Of a DNA stretch of 64,000 bases, positions 45,501 to 53,794 are shown piece by piece. The stretch spans positions 62,001-126,000 of the forward strand of contig NZ_AUGE01000006.1 in assembly GCF_000426865.1 (NCBI RefSeq), given 5' to 3'. This stretch comes from Citrifermentans bremense R1. Its GTDB lineage: Bacteria > Desulfobacterota > Desulfuromonadia > Geobacterales > Geobacteraceae. Position numbers and translations under genes: made by a program. Below the pieces are notes generated by a model that was given only the letters and a program-made list of their open reading frames with translations, made no database searches and had not been told where the DNA came from. Numbering within the stretch: the first letter of the stretch is position 1; every line of letters starts with the position of its first letter.

Positions 45501-48500
45501 CGGCCTCCTGGACTTCGCCGGCAACGGCAACACCAACACCTGCTCGGTCTTCCTGAACGACGGCGCCGGCGGGTTCACCCGCTCGAGCTTCAACTACAAC
45601 TGGACCGGGCGCGGCATGGATGCAGCCGACTTCAACCACGACGGCAACCTCGACCTGGCCGTCTCCTTCTACGGTACCAACGACGTCTGGGTGTACCTTG
45701 GCGACGGCACCGGGAAGTTCACCGGCTCGAAGGTAGGGACCGCCACCACCTCGGCCGGCGACAACTACGCCCTTGCCGCCGCCGACTTCCACAACGACGG
45801 CAACACCGACATCATCGTCTCGGGGAGCTCCAACGGCGACGCCTACCTCCTCAAGGGGAAGGGGGACGGCACCTTCCTCGCGGCAGTCGCGGTCCCGTCG
45901 CTCGACATGGGGTACCACAACTCCATGGACGCCTACGACTATAACGGCGACGGCAAGGCCGATATCGTCCTCTCCGAGTACACCGGGTACAGGATGTACT
46001 TCTATCCCGGCAACGGCGACGGCACCTTCGGCCCCCGCACCGCCATCAGTACCGCCAACTCAAGCGCCGCGCTCCTGGCCATCGCGGCGCCCCCGTCACC
46101 GCAACCGGCGTCGTTCCCGATAGCGGACGCGCAGCCAAAGGGGCAGACGATCCAGGTGGGGCAAAGCGCCAACTTCAACGGCTCCTTCTCCAAGGACCCA
46201 GCGACGATAGCCTCCTACAGCTGGAACTTCGGCGACGCGGGGACCGGTACCGGCGCGGTCGTCGACCATGCCTACCTGAGCGAGGGTCGCTTTACCTCGA
46301 TGCTCACCGTCGCCGACCTGCAGTCGAGAACGGACCGCGACTTCGCCCAGGTCACCGTCATGGGGGCTCCCCCTGTGGCGAACGCCGGCGGCCCGTACTC
46401 AATAGGGGAGGCCGACGCCACCTTCGGACGCTACACGGCGAAGCTCGACGGCTCGGCTTCCAGCGACGACTTCGGGATAGCGAGCTATCAGTGGTTCCTC
46501 GGCAGCACGCTTTTGGACGACTTCGAGGACGGCAACGCGAACGGCTGGATTCCCGCCGCCGGTACCTGGACCGTCAACGGCGGCGCCTACGAACAGACCA
46601 ACGCCTCGCTGAGCCGGGCCGACACCCTGACCGGCGACAAGAAAACGGCCGACTACACGGTGGAGACAGACTTCCGGTTCGTCTCCGGCAGCGGGCAGGA
46701 AGCGCTCCTCATCTTCCGCGCCCAGGACACCGACAACCACTACGAGTTCATCTTCCGCGGGCGGGGGCTGAACGACCTGTTGCTGTACCGGTATGTGAAC
46801 GGGGGCTCGACGCAGCTGGCCCAGGCCTATCTCCCCTTCACGCCGCAGCTGAACACGACCTACCGGCTCAAGGTGGAGGCGTACAAGAACAGCATCAAGT
46901 GCTACGTGGACGGCGTCCTCTATATCGACGCCACCGACAGCACCTACTTGAACGGCAAGGTCGGCCTCACCACCTACCTTACCGACGTGAAATTCGACAA
47001 CTTCACCCAGTATTCGATGAGGACGGGTGTGGCGCCCGAATTCACCGTGCTGGAGGGTAGCTACCCGGTGACCCTCAAGGTCACCGACAAGGTGGGGCAA
47101 AGCGCCAGCGCCGCCACCCAGATCACCGCGGCCAAGGGCAGCGCGCCGGTTGCCGCAGCGGGCGGCCCCTACACCTTCAGCGAGAGCTTCGCCAACGCCA
47201 ACAAGTGGACCGTCACCCTCGACGGCTCCGGCTCCAGCGACGACACCGGCATCGAGACCTACGCCTGGAGCTTCGGCGACGGCGGCACCGGTACCGGCGT
47301 GAAACCGACCCACGTCTACACCGGCGCCGGCACCTACACCGTCACCCTCACGGTGACCGACCGCGCCGGCCTCTCCAACAGCACCACGACCACGGTCACC
47401 ACCAAGGGGGACGCGGCTCCCATCGCGAACCCGGGGCTCCCCTACGCTGTGGACGAGCGTGCCGCCTCGGCCGGCAAGTGGACCGTCAACTTCGACGGCC
47501 GCGCCTCCACCGATGACCGTGGCATCTACGATTACCAGTGGCGGTTCGGCGACGGCGGCACCGGCAGCGGCCCCACGCCGACCTACCAGTACTCGGCCGC
47601 AGGGGTCTACACCGTGACCCTCACGGTCCGCGACCACGCCTTCTTAAGCCACAGCGCCTCGACCAGCGCCACCGTGAGCACGAACGCCTTCCCCGTGCCG
47701 CGTCCGGGCGGCCCCTACAGCGTGGACGAGAGTGCCGCCAGCGGCGGGAACTGGACCGTAGCGCTCGACGGCAGCGCCTCCAGCGACGACTACGGCATCT
47801 GGAAATACGATTGGAACTTCGGGGACGGAAGCACCGGCACAGGCGCCAAGCCGACCCACATCTACGCCGCGGCCGGGACCTACAAGGCGACCCTCACCGT
47901 GACCGACAACGGCAAGCAGGCCCAGTCGGCGACGGTCGACGTCGTGGTGGCCGGGAACCAGCCCCCGGTACCTTCGGCAGGCGCAGACAAGATCACCGAG
48001 GTCGGCTTCCCGGTGACGCTGGACGCGAGCGCCTCGACCGACGACTTCGGCATCTACAGCTACAAGTGGGATCCCGGCAGCCCCTCGTGGTCCTTCACCC
48101 CCTTCGAGCGGACCCCCGACGGGGTGCTCATCACCGGCGACTACAACAACTGGAACCGGTACCTGATCAGCAACGGCAGCGCCCCCAGAAACGCCGGCGA
48201 CAGCTACACCGGCCGCGTCTCGCTGCAGGCGACCAGCAACGGCAGCAGATACCTGATGTGGGGGTTGAAGAGCGTCGGCGCGGGCTTCGGGATGGACCAG
48301 TACTACCACGCCCTCTACTTCAACAACGGCGCGATCCATGTCTATGAGAGCAACATCAACCGCGGCAGCTTTGGCTCCTTCGCCAACAACGTAAGCTACG
48401 ACGTCCGCATCGACCTGAAAGCCAGCGGCGCCGTCTACTACTACCGCGTCACCGGCGCCGCCGATTGGACCAAGCTCTACGAATCCACTTTCTCCAACGC

Positions 48501-51500
48501 CACCCCTCTGCGCCTGGGGGCGTCGCTGCACAGCGGGCTCTTCCTCCTCTCGGACTTCACCACCCCGGCAGGCGCTCTGCAGCTTCCCGCATCGCCGCAG
48601 CTCACCAAGCCGCTGCTGCAGGCAACCTACGGCGCTCCCGGAAGCTACACCGCGGCCGTGACGGTCACGGACCACGCGCAGCAGTCGGTTACGGACGCGG
48701 CGACGGTGACGGTCGTGCCGGGCGAGGCCCCGGTGGCGCATACCGGCGGGCCGTATCTCACCAACGAGGACATACCGACCCGCTTCAACGCCCGCGCCTC
48801 CACCGACGACTTCGGCATCAAGAGCTACCGGTGGGATTTCGGCGACGGTGAAGGACTCAGCACCCGCAACCCCTGGGTCGACCACCGCTATACCCAGGCC
48901 GGGGTCTACAGCGTCACCCTCACTGTTACCGACTACGCTGGGCACACCTCCGTCGACAGCACGACTGCCACGGTGAGCGCGAACCCGGTCGTCTCCTGCG
49001 TGCCGTGGCAATTTTCCGGCGTGAACGAGATGCCGCACGACACCTGGAGCGGCAAGGAGATCACCCTGAAAGGCGTAGCCTGGTCGCTGCACCCGCCGCT
49101 CACCTACCGGTGGGAATTCGGCGACACGACCCCCGACGCAACCGGCACGGCGACCGATCCGCGCGCCATCCAGGCGAAGCACACCTACAACGGCGTCGAC
49201 GGCCAGCCCTTCGTCGCGACCCTCACCGTGACCGATGCGCTCGGCAACAGCGCCTCGGACCAGTACCAGGTCAGGATCCGTCCCAAATCGCTCGACATCG
49301 AGATCAACCTTGCCATCGACGATGGGCTTTGGTGGCTGCACACAAACCAGACCCGCTCCTACTTCACCAAGGGGACCTACGGCGACGCAGTCATAGACGC
49401 CGGCTACTGGGATAACGCCGGGGGGTGGAACGGCGACGCCGGCGGCGGCATCAGCGGCCTCTACACATCGTCCCCGACCGCGTCGGCCGTACAGGCCTTC
49501 GAGGTGAACGGACACCTGGAGCTGGGCGACGTCCGCAAAGACCCCTACGTGGAGACGGTGGCGCGGGGGCTGCGTTTCACCGCCTCGCGCCTGCGCCAGA
49601 TGGCGATCGGATCGCAGACCTATGGCGATCCGGACAGCAACGGCAACGGCCTCGCTATCGAGACCGTAGAGGCACGCCCCATCTACGAGGTGGGGCAGGT
49701 CATGGACAGCATCCTGGCCAGCGGCAGCCGCAACACCTACGCCATTACCGGCCCGAGCGGGGTCATGGGGAGAAGCTACTTCGACCTCTTGACTGACATG
49801 GTGGACGTCTACTCCTGGGGGCAGACCGACGGCACTGGCGGCGGCGGCTGGCAGTACTCCTGGAACGGCGGCATCGACAACTCCGCGGCGCAGTGGGGGG
49901 CGGTCGGACTCCTGGCCGCGGAGGAAGTCTGGAAGATCCAGGTGCCCAAGTGGGTGAAGGAGAGAAACAGCATCTGGCTCGACTACTCCTACGACGGGAC
50001 CGGCTTCGGTTACAGCGGCAGGGGGAACGGCGTGAACACGACCCCCTCCGGGATGGTGCAACTCGCCTTCGACGACATGGTTGGCTACGACGACCCGGAC
50101 ACGACAGTTGACGAGCGCGACCCCAGGTGGAAGACAGCCGAGGCCTACATCGCCAACAACTGGACCAAGCCCTGGTGGTTCCCCAACAGCAGCCTCAACA
50201 ACCGTTTCAGCTACTACGGCCATTACGCCTTCGCCAAGGCGATGCGCTCGGCCAAACCCAAGCCGGTGGTGAACCTGGCCGCGACCGGGCTTGACTGGTA
50301 CAAGGACAACGTCAACGGCATGGCGCGCCGGCTGGTGAACCGCCAGCAGTCCAACGGCGGTTGGCCGCAGGACCAGGAACCGGGATGGTACGTGGGTTAC
50401 GACCTGACCAACGCGTGGTCGGTGCTCATCCTCACCCCGACCCTGTTCGTGCAGCCGCCGGTCGCCGATGCGGGCGAAGACCGGGTCTGGGGGGTGGACG
50501 TCGAGCTCACCCTGGACGGTTCGCGCTCCTACCACCTCGATCCGTTCCGCAAGATCGTGCTCTACGAGTGGGACTTCGACGGCGACGGGGTGTTCGACGT
50601 GGCGAGCCCCGATCCCAAGGCGGCCCATACCTACACGCGGCAGCTCTACCCAGAAAACACGCTGCCGCGCGTGATCACCGTGACGCTCCGGGTGACCGAC
50701 GACAACGATCCTCCCAAGTCGTCCACCGACACGGCGAAGATCACCATCGCGGTGCCGCCGCATCCGCCGGTGGCTGTCCCCGGAGGGCCGTACACCTGTT
50801 TCGTCAACGTCCCGTGCGCCCTCGACGGGAGCAAGTCGTTCGACATCGATCCCACCGACCTCATCACCCTCTACGAGTGGGACGTTAACGGCGACCGGGT
50901 CTACGGCGACGTGACCGGTGCCACGCCGATGGTGACCTTCACCACGACCGGCATCAAGAACATAGGGCTCAGGGTAACCGACAACGGCGTGATGAGCCCA
51001 ACCGGGAGACTTGAGGCCTTCGGCTTCACCACGGCCACCGTGCTTCAGAACAGCACCCCCAGCGCCAACCCCGGCGGCCCCTACACGGTCGACGAGGGGA
51101 GCACGCTGCAACTTGACGGCAGCGGTTCCACCGATACAGATGGCAACGCCCTGAGCTACTCCTGGGATCTTGATCACGACGGAAGCTTCGAGACGGCAGG
51201 GGTGCGGCCGCTCTTCAGCCGCCCCGACAATGGGCTCTTCACGGTCACCCTCAAGGTTTCCGACGGCAGCCTCGAAGCTCTCCGCGACACCGTCGTTACC
51301 GTGCTCAACGTGGCTCCGGCGGTGAACCCGCTTCCGGCCGCCGCCATCAAGGAAGGGGCACTCTACGCCGCTGCCGGTTCCTTCACCGACCCGGGCACCG
51401 ACAGCTGGAGCGCCACGGTCGACTACGGTGACGGCGGCGGAGTGCAGCCGCTCCCGCTCAGCGGCAAGGCGTTCTCCTTGAGCCACGTCTATCCGCGGGA

Positions 51501-52146
51501 CGGGGTCTACGACCTCAAGGTCACCGTCTCCGACGACGACGGCGGAGTGGGATCGGCCACCGCCAAGGTGACCGTCGGCAACGTCGCCCCGGTCGTCAAC
51601 GCCGGGCCTGACGGCTCCATTGCCGATGGGGCCACCTTCACCAGTTCGGGCTACTTCACCGACCCGGGTGCCGACTCCTGGAGCGCCACCGTCAACTACG
51701 GCGACGGAGGCGGCGACCAGCCGCTCCCCCTAAACCCGGACAAAACCTTCAACTTGAGCCACATCTATGCGGTGGCCGGATCCTACACGGTGGTCGTCAC
51801 CGTAAACGACGGGATAGCGAGCGGCTCCGACCGCGCCTGGGTCGCCGTCAGCACGACGAGATGCCTCACTTCGCTCATCGCCAAGGCGAAGTCCGGCGCG
51901 GTCCAGCTCAACTGGTCGGCAGCGGAGCACACGCCGACCACGAAATACGACATCTACCGCAGCACCGAGGGGGCGAGCTCAGGCTTCGTCAAGGTGAGAA
52001 GCGGCTACAGCAACCTGTACCCCGTCTTCACCGATACCGGCCTCGTTAACGGCAGGACCTACTACTACCGCATCGAAAAGCTGCAGCCGACGGGTGGCTT
52101 CTGCAGTTCGCCGGTGGTATTCGCTAAACCGGTTTCACTGTTCTAG
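42553..52146 (+). CDS. Giant secreted PKD/VCBS/MopE mosaic protein with squalene-cyclase-like domain
   Basis: A 3,197-residue exported protein. A signal peptide (about 1-30) is followed by a unique N-terminal domain (31-480), two PKD/Ig-like domains (487-665), four MopE-type metal-binding repeats (666-880; YRDLDGDGFGDP, DCDDSNAAIG), an FG-GAP/VCBS propeller (882-1180; GDFDGDGTLDF), PKD domains with two LamG/DUF1080-like inserts (about 1320-1490 and 1850-2003), a squalene-cyclase-like helical domain (about 2247-2633; WWLHTNQTRSYF, RRLVNRQQSNGGWPQD), more PKD domains (2636-3096) and a C-terminal FN3. No PEP-CTERM tail is seen. It is likely a matrix or surface protein. A PEP-CTERM gene follows 49 nt later, probably on the same transcript. 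Confidence 0.9.
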   Translation: MRQSLSKHGTLGTLLFFLFLLCSALPARGEVWTYACGGDPFANQKSVFDKSEFVCAAGTGLSGSMLNGCGFYPCADLYVMTNRTWSGGEALADVMGSENRVETEMMGGVFGVANQVVIATPAKMFVGEFDIVLDNNLDHKFNGADLVNAAGSGFAFRIIDQGHPPVDPGPMKAGALAISQGASDAIAKWKAGCDLLDAMGAALSLMSGDVVGAAIGVLGNITGIATDYNGAVIAKATDLIGGFDPTTNPQKASGIYGNIAKHWYDLYEDPADPLFTEMVGLNYAAINAELAATSVPESYPFYVKGTDPREYALIKIANRAVEQAALVKALRQSYEKYQGAVAVSNYEYAYRQLEQTRTYSLLLLANLAGFSSDLQYLKDVLTAQGVANTVIKVSDMQGLKDRVAALGLTAEEAASLKAAGFSDQRITLLTQYIVSISVPAADFTMASSIADLAAKADAAYSGIQSFDLGIQTTMNNLSTEFTPHHPKAVAGGPYNGTTGSQVTFDGGGSSDPDTGDTLVYGWDFNGDGVFDDAAGKTVVHTWSKPFSGLIGLKVTDPAGNSSIAYAKVVITASNLPPVITSFTPADKAPRASVKVPLSFTVAADDPEQRALSYQWSVDGAPVGTGTGYLYAPPAGFKGTVKVMVAVRDDQVDNPPAVEARAVTVFLDCDPLDPATTISYYRDLDGDGFGDPSVVTQACAAPAGFVTNKLDCDDSNAAIGQATLRFYRDSDADGLGNANSSVIACSAPAGFVSNSLDCNDADATVGAPSITFYRDFDHDGFGDPMNAQVACSAPAGYVANSLDCNDADPAVGNTLTTYYRDADGDGYGTVAQSQQACLQPAGYVPNSLDCDDTNPYMNPAQKEIVHNGKDDDCSAATPDNYSKSFVLAIDDSSWVYYAKSNGDGTFSNYQRTGFYLGGGTSRGIAIGDFDGDGTLDFIGGRGNGSYYLYSNDGSDNFTYKGIVGTHSNPGGYAMDMTVGDFNNDGLLDFAGNGNTNTCSVFLNDGAGGFTRSSFNYNWTGRGMDAADFNHDGNLDLAVSFYGTNDVWVYLGDGTGKFTGSKVGTATTSAGDNYALAAADFHNDGNTDIIVSGSSNGDAYLLKGKGDGTFLAAVAVPSLDMGYHNSMDAYDYNGDGKADIVLSEYTGYRMYFYPGNGDGTFGPRTAISTANSSAALLAIAAPPSPQPASFPIADAQPKGQTIQVGQSANFNGSFSKDPATIASYSWNFGDAGTGTGAVVDHAYLSEGRFTSMLTVADLQSRTDRDFAQVTVMGAPPVANAGGPYSIGEADATFGRYTAKLDGSASSDDFGIASYQWFLGSTLLDDFEDGNANGWIPAAGTWTVNGGAYEQTNASLSRADTLTGDKKTADYTVETDFRFVSGSGQEALLIFRAQDTDNHYEFIFRGRGLNDLLLYRYVNGGSTQLAQAYLPFTPQLNTTYRLKVEAYKNSIKCYVDGVLYIDATDSTYLNGKVGLTTYLTDVKFDNFTQYSMRTGVAPEFTVLEGSYPVTLKVTDKVGQSASAATQITAAKGSAPVAAAGGPYTFSESFANANKWTVTLDGSGSSDDTGIETYAWSFGDGGTGTGVKPTHVYTGAGTYTVTLTVTDRAGLSNSTTTTVTTKGDAAPIANPGLPYAVDERAASAGKWTVNFDGRASTDDRGIYDYQWRFGDGGTGSGPTPTYQYSAAGVYTVTLTVRDHAFLSHSASTSATVSTNAFPVPRPGGPYSVDESAASGGNWTVALDGSASSDDYGIWKYDWNFGDGSTGTGAKPTHIYAAAGTYKATLTVTDNGKQAQSATVDVVVAGNQPPVPSAGADKITEVGFPVTLDASASTDDFGIYSYKWDPGSPSWSFTPFERTPDGVLITGDYNNWNRYLISNGSAPRNAGDSYTGRVSLQATSNGSRYLMWGLKSVGAGFGMDQYYHALYFNNGAIHVYESNINRGSFGSFANNVSYDVRIDLKASGAVYYYRVTGAADWTKLYESTFSNATPLRLGASLHSGLFLLSDFTTPAGALQLPASPQLTKPLLQATYGAPGSYTAAVTVTDHAQQSVTDAATVTVVPGEAPVAHTGGPYLTNEDIPTRFNARASTDDFGIKSYRWDFGDGEGLSTRNPWVDHRYTQAGVYSVTLTVTDYAGHTSVDSTTATVSANPVVSCVPWQFSGVNEMPHDTWSGKEITLKGVAWSLHPPLTYRWEFGDTTPDATGTATDPRAIQAKHTYNGVDGQPFVATLTVTDALGNSASDQYQVRIRPKSLDIEINLAIDDGLWWLHTNQTRSYFTKGTYGDAVIDAGYWDNAGGWNGDAGGGISGLYTSSPTASAVQAFEVNGHLELGDVRKDPYVETVARGLRFTASRLRQMAIGSQTYGDPDSNGNGLAIETVEARPIYEVGQVMDSILASGSRNTYAITGPSGVMGRSYFDLLTDMVDVYSWGQTDGTGGGGWQYSWNGGIDNSAAQWGAVGLLAAEEVWKIQVPKWVKERNSIWLDYSYDGTGFGYSGRGNGVNTTPSGMVQLAFDDMVGYDDPDTTVDERDPRWKTAEAYIANNWTKPWWFPNSSLNNRFSYYGHYAFAKAMRSAKPKPVVNLAATGLDWYKDNVNGMARRLVNRQQSNGGWPQDQEPGWYVGYDLTNAWSVLILTPTLFVQPPVADAGEDRVWGVDVELTLDGSRSYHLDPFRKIVLYEWDFDGDGVFDVASPDPKAAHTYTRQLYPENTLPRVITVTLRVTDDNDPPKSSTDTAKITIAVPPHPPVAVPGGPYTCFVNVPCALDGSKSFDIDPTDLITLYEWDVNGDRVYGDVTGATPMVTFTTTGIKNIGLRVTDNGVMSPTGRLEAFGFTTATVLQNSTPSANPGGPYTVDEGSTLQLDGSGSTDTDGNALSYSWDLDHDGSFETAGVRPLFSRPDNGLFTVTLKVSDGSLEALRDTVVTVLNVAPAVNPLPAAAIKEGALYAAAGSFTDPGTDSWSATVDYGDGGGVQPLPLSGKAFSLSHVYPRDGVYDLKVTVSDDDGGVGSATAKVTVGNVAPVVNAGPDGSIADGATFTSSGYFTDPGADSWSATVNYGDGGGDQPLPLNPDKTFNLSHIYAVAGSYTVVVTVNDGIASGSDRAWVAVSTTRCLTSLIAKAKSGAVQLNWSAAEHTPTTKYDIYRSTEGASSGFVKVRSGYSNLYPVFTDTGLVNGRTYYYRIEKLQPTGGFCSSPVVFAKPVSLF

Positions 52147-52195
52147 TCGACCAACCGGCGCCGCTTTCAGCCGGCACAGGAAAAGGAGATATGCC

Positions 52196-52864
52196 ATGAA
52201 GAAGATGATTACTTTGATGATCTGCACCTTGCTGCTCTTAGCGGCAACCAGCGCCCAGGCGCTCGTCGTCAGCAACAGCTCCACCTATCTGAACGAAATC
52301 ACCCCTTCGGGTGACGCGTTCGGTCCCGAAGTTTTCGCCGGGTTAGGTACCTTCAGCCGCAGCTATTCCGCTGCCGGGAGCTACAACATCCTGGCCTTCA
52401 TCGACAACGACCTCGACGTAGAGCTGACCGGCTTCTACCCCGAAACGGCCGGGACGCAGGGAAGCTTCGACGACAGGTTCTCCTACCAGGTGGGCGACCC
52501 GTTCGACATCGCCGGTAACTTCCTGGCCGGCTCGCTGGACAACTCCGTAACCAGCGGGGGGGACGTGGCGGTCGCCATGGGATGGAGGTTCGATCTGCTG
52601 GCGGGGCAGACGGCGCAGGTGAGCTTCAGCGCGAGCGATGTCCTTCCCCTGGGCCCCGGCTACATCTGGCACCACGACGCCGTGCTGCTTGAGCCCGACT
52701 TTCAGCAGTTCGAATTGTTACCCGACAGCGTCATCTACTACGTGAGCTCATTGCGGATAGAAGATGCAGGCACAAATCCTGTTCCCGAACCGTCGACATT
52801 CATCCTTTTCGGATCGGCATTTTCTATTTTCGCAATCTATGCCAGGAAACGCAAAAACACATAG
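52196..52864 (+). CDS. PEP-CTERM sorting-domain protein
   Basis: A 222-residue exported protein with a signal peptide (MKKMITLMICTLLLLAATSAQA) and a C-terminal sorting signal: NPVPEPSTFILF with Pro-Glu-Pro at 197-199, a hydrophobic segment, and a basic tail (ARKRKNT). This is the tripartite tag recognised by exosortases. The middle part is a beta-rich domain of unknown function, without cysteines. It is the only such substrate in the window and lies 26 kb from the exosortase gene. AAGGAG precedes the ATG. It probably shares the sigma54-driven transcript of the giant gene and ends at a strong terminator. Confidence 0.9.
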   Translation: MKKMITLMICTLLLLAATSAQALVVSNSSTYLNEITPSGDAFGPEVFAGLGTFSRSYSAAGSYNILAFIDNDLDVELTGFYPETAGTQGSFDDRFSYQVGDPFDIAGNFLAGSLDNSVTSGGDVAVAMGWRFDLLAGQTAQVSFSASDVLPLGPGYIWHHDAVLLEPDFQQFELLPDSVIYYVSSLRIEDAGTNPVPEPSTFILFGSAFSIFAIYARKRKNT

Positions 52865-52912
52865 TACCGGCAGTTGTTGATTACTCATAACCTGTTATCA
52901 TCGTGTACCTGG

Positions 52913-52945
52913 AAAAGGCGGGATTCATCTTCCCGCCTTTTTTTT
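52913..52945 (+). terminator. Intrinsic terminator after the PEP-CTERM gene
   Basis: GGCGGGA pairs with TCCCGCC around a 7-nt loop, extended by an A-run on the left and nine T on the right. It separates the giant-gene operon from the second EBO operon. Confidence 0.9.
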
Positions 52946-53020
52946 AACTGTATTGACAGATAGCTAGCTTTTATGAAAGATTGATTTAACACAAGACTTT
53001 AACCAGATAGGGACGAAATC

Positions 53021-53779
53021 ATGCGCTCTGCAAGAAGACTGTTAGCCGCAGCCACCCTCGCTTTTGCCATGTCGACTTTATTGCCCGCTGCCGCGCCCGG
53101 GGCGCAGGCGCCTCAGCCCATCCCGGCGCCCCCCGTTCCTGAAAACCAGGCGCCGCTGCTGGCTCCCCCGGGCGAAATCTCCCGCGATTACGCCGTTCCT
53201 GCCGTGCAAAAGGTGGCGCCGGGGAAGTACCGGCTGGGGGTGATCATGATCGACAAGGCCGCCAGGAGCATCTCCTTTCCTGCCGAGGTGAACATGAAGC
53301 AGGGGCTTTTGGAGTACCTGCTGGTGAAGGCCGGCGGCAAGACACACGAGAGCCTATTGCGCACCAGGGTCCAGCCCTACCACCTGCAGCTCGCCTGTCT
53401 GCTGTTAGGCCTCGAAGGGGGGCGCAAAGCGCTTTCGGCCCAGGGGGCGGCCGAGACCCCGGAGGGCGAGACGGTGGAGCTGTCGCTTGAGCTTTCCGAC
53501 GGGAAGAGGGTGCAGACCGAACAGTGGCTGATGCTCCAGGTGGCCGGGGAGCGCAGGGATGTCCCGAAGCTGAAGTGGATCTTCACCGGCTCGCTGGTGA
53601 GGGAGGGTGTCTTTGCCGCCCAAAGCGACGGTTCCATTGCCGCTTTGTACCACGACCCGGTGGCCATGATAGACAACAGCTCCCAGGAAGGTGCGAACGA
53701 CGAGATATGGTACGCGAGGGAGAGCGCCGTCCCCCCCGTTGGGACGCCGGTGACCGTGCTGATCCACCTCTCCCCGTAA
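53021..53779 (+). CDS. YdjY-domain secreted protein
   Basis: A 252-residue protein with a signal peptide (RRLLAAATLAFAMSTLLPAAAPGAQA) and a short Pro-rich linker (PQPIPAPPVPENQ), followed by a YdjY-type domain: SISFPAEVNMKQGLLEYLLV, THESLLRTRVQPYHLQLACLLLG and WIFTGSLVREGVF are family blocks. YdjY proteins are periplasmic or lipid-anchored with unknown function; no lipobox Cys is visible here. Upstream of the gene lies a TTGACA element at 52,954 with only a weak -10. It is 15 nt before the EboE-like gene and begins the second EBO operon, suggesting it works with the periplasmic side of that pathway. Confidence 0.82.
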   Translation: MRSARRLLAAATLAFAMSTLLPAAAPGAQAPQPIPAPPVPENQAPLLAPPGEISRDYAVPAVQKVAPGKYRLGVIMIDKAARSISFPAEVNMKQGLLEYLLVKAGGKTHESLLRTRVQPYHLQLACLLLGLEGGRKALSAQGAAETPEGETVELSLELSDGKRVQTEQWLMLQVAGERRDVPKLKWIFTGSLVREGVFAAQSDGSIAALYHDPVAMIDNSSQEGANDEIWYARESAVPPVGTPVTVLIHLSP

Positions 53780-53794
53780 CCAGGAGGGCTCGAC

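Noticed and set aside
47644-51486. A 1,280-codon open frame on the minus strand inside the giant gene
   Set aside because: It is an antisense shadow of GC-rich PKD coding sequence, with low-complexity Val/Gly/Arg content and no domain, ribosome site or conserved motif.
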